Positions 5,440-9,505 of a stretch of 9,505 bases of DNA are shown one piece after another. This DNA comes from Actinomycetota bacterium (GTDB lineage Bacteria > Actinomycetota > Actinomycetes > Streptosporangiales > Streptosporangiaceae). The notes beneath the pieces were generated by a model, which made no database searches, was not told the DNA's origin, and worked only from the letters and a program-made list of their open reading frames with translations. Within the stretch, counting starts at the first letter, position 1. Every line of letters starts with the position of its first letter. A program made the translations under genes and the position numbers. The stretch is from NCBI GenBank assembly GCA_003242605.1, contig QGUZ01000191.1, positions 1 through 9,505 of the forward strand, written 5' to 3'.

Positions 5440-7190
5440 CGCAGCGCCCCCTCGGGGTCGAGGTCGGCGTCCTGGGCGAGCAGCGCGCGGTACTCGGGCA
5501 CCCGGGCGAGCAGCTCCTGGTGGCGGCCGACGTGGGTGACGGTGCCGCCGCTGAGCAGCGCGACCTTGTCGGCGAGCAGCACGGTGGAGGCCCGGTGCGC
5601 GACGACGATGCCGGTCACGTCGCTGAGCACCTCCTTCAGCGCCGCCTCCACCAAGGCCTCGGTCTCCACGTCGAGCGCGGACAGGGTGTCGTCGAGCACG
5701 AGCACCCGCGGCCGGGCGAGCACGGCCCGGGCGAGCGCGAGCCGCTGCCGCTGCCCTCCGGACAGCGACATGCCCTGCTCGCCGATCCGGGTGTCGAGCC
5801 CCCACGGCAGGTCGTAGACGAAGGTCGCCTGGGCGATCTCCAGCGCCTCGCGCAGCTCCCGCTCGGTGGCGCGCGGGTTGCCGAGCATGAGGTTCTCCCG
5901 CACGCTCATCGAGAACAGCGTGGGCTCCTCGAACGCGGTGGCGACCACCGAGCGCAGCGACGCCAGGGTCAGGTCGCGCACGTCGTGGCCGTCGATGGTG
6001 ACCCGGCCCGCGGTGACGTCGCGCAGCCGGGGCACGAGCGCGGTGAGCGTGGTCTTGCCGGAGCCGGTCGCGCCCACCACGGCGACCGTCTCGCCGGGCC
6101 GTACCTCGAGCCACACGTCGTGCAGCACCGGGCGGCCCGCCCCGGGGAAGCGGAACCCGGCGCCCTCGAACCGCACGTGGCCGCGCGGCCGCTCGAGCAC
6201 GATCGGGCCGCCGGTGATCGCCGGGCGGGTGTCGAGCACCTCCAGCACCCGGTCGGCGGCGGTCATCGCCTCCTGGCCGAGGGCGAGGATGTAGCCGAGC
6301 GAGGAGACCGGCCAGCCGAGCTGGAGCACGAGCGTGGTGAACGCGACCAGGGTGCCGACGGTGAGCCCGCCCGAGCCGACCGCGAGCGCGCCGAGCAGCA
6401 GCACCAGGGCGAGCGTGACGTTCGGGATCACCTCGACCAAGGTGAAGAACCGGGCGGAGAGCCGGACCTTGCGCATGATCGTGCCGTGCAGGCGGCGGGC
6501 GGCCTCGTCGTAGCCCGCGTAGACGTGCTGCCGCCGCCCGAACGCCTTGATCGTGCGGATGCCGAGCGCGGACTCCTCCACCAGGGTGGCGAGGTCGCCC
6601 TGCTCGTCCTGGACCTGCCGGGAGACCTTGCGGTACCGCCGCTCGAACCGCACCGACAGCACGATGATCGGCACCGCGGTGCCGAGCACGAGCAGGCCGA
6701 GCGGCCAGTGCATGTGCAGCAGCAGCGCGATCACGGTGCCGAGCTGGATCACGTTCATCACGAGGAACAGCAGCCCGAACCCAAAGAAGCGCCGGATCAC
6801 GGACAGGTCCGTGGTGGCGCGGGAGAGCAGCTGGCCCGACTGCCATTCGTCGTGGAAGCTCATCGGCAGCCGCTGCAGGTGGCGGTAGAGGTCGTCGCGC
6901 AGCGCGGTCTCCAGGCCGAGCACCGGCCGCACCTGGGTCCACCTGCGCAGGAAGATGAGGAACGCCTCGGCGGCGCCGAGGCCGAGGGCGAGCAGGCCGA
7001 GCGGGAGCAGCGCGCCCGCGTCGCCGTGGCGCACCGGCCCGTCGATGATCTCCCTGCTCACCAGCGGGATCACGATGCCGACCGCGATGCCCGCGGTCGC
7101 CGCGACCCAGATCAGCGCGAGCGCCCGCAGGTGCGGGCGCAGATACGACTTAAGACGCCATAGCGAACTCGACTCGACCACGCTCCTCAC
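5436..7190 (-). CDS. ABC exporter half-transporter, degenerate-site subunit
   Basis: This 584-residue half-transporter has six membrane helices (about 20-310) followed by an ATPase domain. Motifs are Walker A GATGSGKT (373-380), signature LSGGQ (476-480), Walker B VLVLD (496-500), D-loop SALD (504-507) and His532. Two key positions are altered. The Q-loop Gln is Glu421 (AFEEP where FQEP is usual), and the catalytic Walker B Glu is Asp501 (LDD). This is the pattern of the degenerate-site partner in heterodimeric exporters. It is the first gene of the two-gene operon. The start is a GTG at 7188-7190 with no good SD. An alternative GTG at 7179-7181 has GAGGAG, but only one base away. An in-frame TAA upstream rules out a longer ATG/GTG/TTG start. 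A strong leader hairpin lies 17 bases ahead. Confidence 0.93.
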   Translation of the reverse strand: MRSVVESSSLWRLKSYLRPHLRALALIWVAATAGIAVGIVIPLVSREIIDGPVRHGDAGALLPLGLLALGLGAAEAFLIFLRRWTQVRPVLGLETALRDDLYRHLQRLPMSFHDEWQSGQLLSRATTDLSVIRRFFGFGLLFLVMNVIQLGTVIALLLHMHWPLGLLVLGTAVPIIVLSVRFERRYRKVSRQVQDEQGDLATLVEESALGIRTIKAFGRRQHVYAGYDEAARRLHGTIMRKVRLSARFFTLVEVIPNVTLALVLLLGALAVGSGGLTVGTLVAFTTLVLQLGWPVSSLGYILALGQEAMTAADRVLEVLDTRPAITGGPIVLERPRGHVRFEGAGFRFPGAGRPVLHDVWLEVRPGETVAVVGATGSGKTTLTALVPRLRDVTAGRVTIDGHDVRDLTLASLRSVVATAFEEPTLFSMSVRENLMLGNPRATERELREALEIAQATFVYDLPWGLDTRIGEQGMSLSGGQRQRLALARAVLARPRVLVLDDTLSALDVETEALVEAALKEVLSDVTGIVVAHRASTVLLADKVALLSGGTVTHVGRHQELLARVPEYRALLAQDADLDPEGALR

Positions 7191-7206
7191 CGACGCGGGA
7201 CCGCCC

Positions 7207-7235
7207 GGAGGCGGCCTGCCGTGCAGGCTCCCTCC
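7207..7235 (-). promoter_or_regulatory. Leader hairpin upstream of the ABC exporter operon
   Basis: The arms are 7231-7235 with 7207-7211 (GGAGG/CCTCC) and 7223-7228 with 7214-7219 (GCCTGC/GCAGGC). They are separated by a 2x2 internal loop and closed by a 3-nt loop, for 11 base pairs in all. In the minus-strand RNA the upstream arm contains a Shine-Dalgarno-like GGAGG that would be paired. The hairpin ends about 17 bases before the GTG. It could affect translation initiation, RNA stability or transcription elongation. Confidence 0.45.
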
Positions 7236-7238
7236 AGA

Positions 7239-7244
7239 GTATTA
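7239..7244 (-). promoter_or_regulatory. -10-like hexamer TAATAC for the ABC operon
   Basis: TAATAC on the minus strand is a good -10 match (TANNNT class, one step from TATAAT). It lies about 50 bases upstream of the GTG start and directly ahead of the leader hairpin. The only good -35-like hexamer, TTGACC (7268-7273), is 23 bp away, which is too far, so the full promoter is unresolved. The AT-rich setting supports a promoter in this area. Confidence 0.4.
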
Positions 7245-7270
7245 CCGCCCGCCGACACTGCGTGATCGGT

Positions 7271-7288
7271 CAATAGCAGTATGTATTG
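7271..7288. repeat. Short inverted repeat CAATA/TATTG in the AT-rich island
   Basis: CAATA (7271-7275) and TATTG (7284-7288) form a dyad with an 8-bp centre that also overlaps the TTGACC element. Its position upstream of the ABC operon -10 hexamer is where an operator would be expected. The arms are short, so this is only a candidate. Confidence 0.3.
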
Positions 7289-7306
7289 CCAGAAAAGTAC
7301 ATAAAG

Positions 7307-7318
7307 CGCCGTATGGCG
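7307..7318 (-). terminator. Small GC hairpin followed by T-rich stretch
   Basis: On the minus strand CGCC (7315-7318) and GGCG (7307-7310) flank a 4-nt loop. They are followed at once by a T-rich run that includes CTTTATGTACTTTT. This layout resembles an intrinsic terminator for transcripts arriving from cvnD, although the stem is only 4 bp. Confidence 0.3.
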
Positions 7319-7333
7319 TGCGGGCCGCGCCCC

Positions 7334-7359
7334 TGGCGCCGGGTGCGGGTGCGGCGCCA
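7334..7359. repeat. Inverted repeat TGGCGCC/GGCGCCA
   Basis: Perfect 7-bp arms at 7334-7340 and 7353-7359 enclose a 12-nt loop. It lies downstream of cvnD and may contribute to transcript termination or 3' end stability. Confidence 0.4.
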
Positions 7360-7404
7360 CGGGCGCGGCTCCCCCCCTTCCGCCCGGCCCGGCGCGCAGG
7401 CGGC

Positions 7405-7437
7405 CGTGCCGTACGGCGCGGCCCGGGGTACGGCACG
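7405..7437 (-). terminator. Inverted repeat CGTGCCGTAC/GTACGGCACG downstream of cvnD
   Basis: Perfect 10-bp arms (7405-7414 and 7428-7437) surround a 13-nt GC-rich loop. It starts about 84 bp past the cvnD stop codon and is the longest perfect dyad I noticed. There is no U-tract, so it would be an actinobacterial-style U-less terminator or another structured element. The left arm overlaps the perfect palindrome GCCGTACGGC (7408-7417). Confidence 0.45.
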
Positions 7438-7520
7438 CCCCGGCTCGCCGGGCGCGGAGGCGGGGCCGTACCGGCGGTGGCCCGGCGTCCTGGGACGTCG
7501 CCGGGTCCGCGGGCGCCCGC

Positions 7521-8126
7521 TCAGCCCACCGGGTCGGGGTCGACGGCCACCCCCTTCACCGCGTAGGTGACGAGGGTGGTCAGCACCTCCTTGACCGACT
7601 CGCGCTGCCGCACGTCGCACAGGATGATGGGGATCTCCGGGGCGATCCCCAGCGCCTTGCGGATCTTGCTCGGCTCGTACCGGCGGGCCCCGTCGAACTG
7701 GTTCACCCCCACGACGAAGGGGATGCCGCGCTGCTCGAAGTAGTCCACGGCCGGGAAGCAGTCCTGCAGGCGGCGGGTGTCGGCGAGCACGACGGCGCCG
7801 AGCGCGCCCAGCGCGAGCTCGTCCCACATGAACCAGAAGCGGTCCTGCCCGGGGGTGCCGAACAGGTACAGCCACAGCCCGTCCCGGATGGTGATCCGGC
7901 CGAAGTCGAGCGCCACCGTCGTGGTGACCTTGCCCGACACCGCCGAGGTGTCGTCGATCCCGATGCTGCGATCGGTCAGGAACTCCTCGGTGTGCAGCGG
8001 CCGGATCTCGCTGATCGTCCCGACCAGGGTGGTCTTGCCCACGCCGAAGCCCCCGGCGATGAGGATCTTGATCGCCATGGGCGGCGGGGCCGTGGCCGCG
8101 GTCGGTTCAGAGGCTGCGAAGTCCAT
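7521..8126 (-). CDS. cvnD: Conservon small GTPase, CvnD-type
   Basis: This 201-residue cytosolic Ras-like P-loop GTPase is the last member of the conservon. Such proteins act as the switch downstream of the CvnA sensor and are thought to be controlled by CvnB. The Walker A loop GGFGVGKTT is at residues 25-33. The switch-II region reads YLFGTPGQDRFWFMW, with FGTPGQ in place of the classical DxxG; this is typical of CvnD and related prokaryotic Ras-like proteins. VGVNQFDG stands at the position of the NKxD base-recognition motif. The ATG at 8124-8126 begins MDFA, as in known CvnD proteins, and has AGGGAA upstream. The frame is open further upstream, and Met17 is a later possible start, but neither has a comparable SD. 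The gene overlaps cvnC by 20 nt. After its stop comes a 330-bp gap, so it probably ends the operon. Confidence 0.93.
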   Translation of the reverse strand: MDFAASEPTAATAPPPMAIKILIAGGFGVGKTTLVGTISEIRPLHTEEFLTDRSIGIDDTSAVSGKVTTTVALDFGRITIRDGLWLYLFGTPGQDRFWFMWDELALGALGAVVLADTRRLQDCFPAVDYFEQRGIPFVVGVNQFDGARRYEPSKIRKALGIAPEIPIILCDVRQRESVKEVLTTLVTYAVKGVAVDPDPVG

Positions 8127-8457
8127 GCAGCACTTCCCTGTAGAGTCGCTCGTCGAACGCCTGAGCCACCGGTCGCGGACGATCGATGGCCACCAGTCCC
8201 TCACGCCGCAGGTCGCCGAGGATCACCCGGGTGACGTTGAGCGGCAGCTCGAGCTGGGCCGCCACGTCGGCCACCGGGGTGGGCCTGCGGCACACCTGCA
8301 GCACCTTCATCTGCTCCGGGATCAGGTCGCCGGGGTCCGCCGGCATGCGGAGCGTGGTGACGATGGCCACCAGATCGATCGGTTCACCGTCCGGGCGCGC
8401 CCGGCCCTTGGTGAGCCCGAAGAGCCTGATCAGCGGCCCGGGACCCTCGGTCGTCAC
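8107..8457 (-). CDS. cvnC: Conservon DUF742 protein, CvnC-type
   Basis: This 116-residue protein of the DUF742 family is the third conservon component. Family hallmarks are visible: LFGLTKGRARP near the N-terminus (residues 12-22), the centre around IPEQMKVLQVCRRP (46-59), and VADVAAQLELPLNVTRVIL followed by GDLRREGLVAIDRP. The latter region looks like a winged helix-turn-helix. The C-terminus VLHGLRSL is also family-typical. DUF742 proteins are proposed to join CvnA, CvnB and CvnD in a membrane-associated signalling complex; direct DNA binding is not established. It starts at a GTG (8455-8457) whose bases overlap the cvnB stop as GTGA, so translation is coupled. No separate SD is needed or obvious. 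Confidence 0.93.
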   Translation of the reverse strand: MTTEGPGPLIRLFGLTKGRARPDGEPIDLVAIVTTLRMPADPGDLIPEQMKVLQVCRRPTPVADVAAQLELPLNVTRVILGDLRREGLVAIDRPRPVAQAFDERLYREVLHGLRSL

Positions 8458-8879
8458 TGCTGCGGGCCGTTCCAGGCCGGGGCCGGCGCGGCCACCCGCG
8501 GCTGCGTCGACAGGTGCTCACCGACCCGCTTCACCAACAGGGCCATCTCGTAGGTGATCATGCCGAGCTCGGCATCGGCCTCGGTGATCACGGCGAGGCG
8601 GGCGCCCTGCCCGGCCGCGGTGATGAGCAGAAAACCACCCTCGAGCTCGATGATGGTCTGCCGCACACCGCCCATACCGAAGTGACGCCCCGCACCAAGC
8701 GCCAGGCTGTGGCTGCCCGCGGCGATCGCGGACAGGTGCTCGGCGTCCTCCCGGGTGAGGTCGCGCGACGCGCCCATGGCGAGCCCGTCGGCCGACAGCA
8801 CGATCGCGTGCCGGATGCCCGGAACTCGCCTCGTCAGGTCGTCGAGCAGCCAGCTCAGCTCAGTTCTCGGGTCGGACAT
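8454..8879 (-). CDS. cvnB: Conservon roadblock/LC7 protein, CvnB-type
   Basis: This 141-residue protein matches the roadblock/LC7 domain in length and pattern. It has the TELSWLLDDLTRRVPGIRHA helix near the N-terminus, then IVLSADGLAMGAS, LSAIAAGSHSLALGAG, and the strand-rich segments IIELEGGFLLIT and LAVITEADAELG. Roadblock proteins of the MglB/CvnB type bind small GTPases and are believed to regulate their nucleotide state, here the CvnD product. A short Pro/Ala-rich tail follows residue 123. The ATG at 8877-8879 lies inside the end of cvnA (20-nt overlap). AAAGGA sits about 11 bases upstream, slightly far but usable. Its stop overlaps the cvnC start. Confidence 0.95.
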   Translation of the reverse strand: MSDPRTELSWLLDDLTRRVPGIRHAIVLSADGLAMGASRDLTREDAEHLSAIAAGSHSLALGAGRHFGMGGVRQTIIELEGGFLLITAAGQGARLAVITEADAELGMITYEMALLVKRVGEHLSTQPRVAAPAPAWNGPQQ

Positions 8880-9505
8880 CGGGGTTGCCGTCCTTTCGAA
8901 TCCACATGTCGTGTCCCTGCTCGGTCTGACCGCGTCCCTGCTCGGGGTGGCCGCCGGTTCCCTCGCCGGGGACCCCGGGCCGGGACGCGGGGTGACCGGT
9001 CTCCGGGCCGGGCGTCGCGCCGCCCGCCTGCTCGACCACGCGGCGGCCCTGCCGCCAGCCGTGCTGCATGGCCGACATCAGGCGCCTGAGCTCCTCCGGC
9101 GACCGCGACGTGACCTCGTCCTGGTTGAGCCGCCTGCGCAGCTGCGGGGCGAGGCTCGCCTGCGGGATCCGCCGCGGCAGCCCGTCGAGGTCGTCGTCAT
9201 CGTCGTCGGCCGGCTCCGGCGCGGGAGCCGGTGGCGGGGACGGGAACGCGCCGGGACCCGCCGGGGGCCGCGGCCGCTCCGGCTCGAACCACGGCGAGCG
9301 GTAGCCGGAGCCGGTCCCCTCGGCGGCGCGGCCGCCGCTCTCCGCGGGCGGGGGCGGCGGCGCCGGGAAGACGGCGGGCGCTCCCGCACCCTGCGGCCAC
9401 GGGCCCGGGGACGCCGGGCCGGGCCCGCCGGCCGGGCCCTGCGCGGTGGCGGCGGGGCCGGCCGGCCGCTGCCGCCCGCCGCCGGACGGCCGCGGCGGCC
9501 CGCCG
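8860..9505 (-). CDS. cvnA: C-terminal part of CvnA-type sensor histidine kinase (5' end outside window)
   Basis: An open minus frame enters at the right edge and ends in a TGA at 8860-8862, giving 214 visible residues. No kinase domain is visible; it must lie upstream. What is seen is a long Pro/Ala/Gly-rich disordered linker, an acidic run of six Asp, then GLPRRIPQASLAPQLR and, after a short variable stretch, RSPEELRRLMSAMQHGWRQG. These two motifs are the characteristic C-terminus of conservon and nitrate/sulfate-sensor-like histidine kinases of actinomycetes, so I assign CvnA from them and from the cvnBCD genes that follow. A further 59 residues rich in Gly, Pro and Glu extend past the GW motif. 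The gene overlaps cvnB by 20 nt. An internal ATG at 9078 opens the same frame and should not be called as a separate small gene. Confidence 0.85.
   Translation of the reverse strand, partial: GGPPRPSGGGRQRPAGPAATAQGPAGGPGPASPGPWPQGAGAPAVFPAPPPPPAESGGRAAEGTGSGYRSPWFEPERPRPPAGPGAFPSPPPAPAPEPADDDDDDLDGLPRRIPQASLAPQLRRRLNQDEVTSRSPEELRRLMSAMQHGWRQGRRVVEQAGGATPGPETGHPASRPGVPGEGTGGHPEQGRGQTEQGHDMWIRKDGNPDVRPEN
8913..8945 (-). repeat. 12-bp direct repeat in the cvnA tail, 21-bp period
   Basis: The plus-strand sequence GTCCCTGCTCGG occurs at 8913-8924 and 8934-8945. The 21-bp period keeps frame and gives two EQG-containing units in the disordered cvnA C-terminus. It probably arose from a small in-frame duplication. 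Confidence 0.5.

Larger units (their letters stand above)
7191..7520. other. 330-bp intergenic region between conservon and ABC operon
   Basis: No coding sequence is supported here. From the conservon side, 7520-7317 is GC-rich and contains several dyads, probably including the end of the cvn transcript. The stretch 7260-7316 is an AT-rich island that stands out in this window. The remainder, to 7191, is the apparent promoter and leader of the ABC operon. Individual elements are listed separately. Confidence 0.7.

Noticed and set aside
5520..7163. A 547-codon plus-strand open frame
   Set aside because: It lies antisense to a clear ABC transporter, and its His/Glu/Arg/Gln-rich product has the composition of a frame shadow.
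7270..7875. A 201-codon minus frame running past the cvnD stop
   Set aside because: It is an alternative frame of cvnD continuing into the intergenic gap, with no domain and Arg/Gly-rich composition.
8860..9078. A separate 72-residue gene upstream of cvnB
   Set aside because: The frame is open to the right edge and carries the conserved CvnA C-terminal motif across the internal ATG, so it is the end of cvnA.

Overview
The window is very GC-rich, and every gene I can support lies on the minus strand, so transcription runs from high to low coordinates. A complete conservon-type gene set (CvnA-CvnB-CvnC-CvnD), a DUF4192 protein, GTG starts and overlapping GTGA/ATGA junctions point to a GC-rich actinomycete. 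The order Streptosporangiales or a relative is a guess. I see no rRNA, tRNA, CRISPR array, insertion sequence or phage gene.

Layout in the direction of transcription. (1) 9505-7521 is a conservon. It holds the C-terminal part of a CvnA sensor kinase (cut by the window edge), CvnB (roadblock/LC7), CvnC (DUF742) and CvnD (Ras-like GTPase). The genes overlap by 20, 4 and 20 nt, so they are almost certainly one translationally coupled operon that relays a membrane signal to a small GTPase. (2) 7520-7191 is a 330-bp gap. Its upstream half is full of GC-rich dyads that may end the cvn transcript. Its downstream half has an AT-rich island, a -10-like TAATAC and a strong leader hairpin. (3) 7190-3553 holds two ABC exporter half-transporters that overlap by ATGA. 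Their motifs predict a heterodimer with one degenerate and one consensus ATP site. (4) 3439-2393 is a single-pass membrane protein of unknown function with a Pro/Thr/Ala-rich stalk. Its start codon is uncertain and its upstream region is unusually AT-rich. (5) 2291-1695 is a Maf-family nucleotide pyrophosphatase. (6) 1604-774 is an EI24/CysZ-like multispanning membrane protein. (7) 647-1 is the N-terminal part of a DUF4192 protein, cut by the left edge.

The conservon and the ABC pair are the two clear functional modules. The four downstream genes are separated by gaps of about 90-130 bp and look like ordinary chromosomal housekeeping or hypothetical genes. I found no convincing evidence of a wholly new system. 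The items most worth a second look are the structured leader of the ABC operon, the asymmetric ATP sites, the unresolved start and possible leader peptide of the membrane protein, and the DUF4192 and stalked membrane proteins of unknown function. Two real partial genes (DUF4192 and cvnA) run off the edges, so their full products cannot be judged here.
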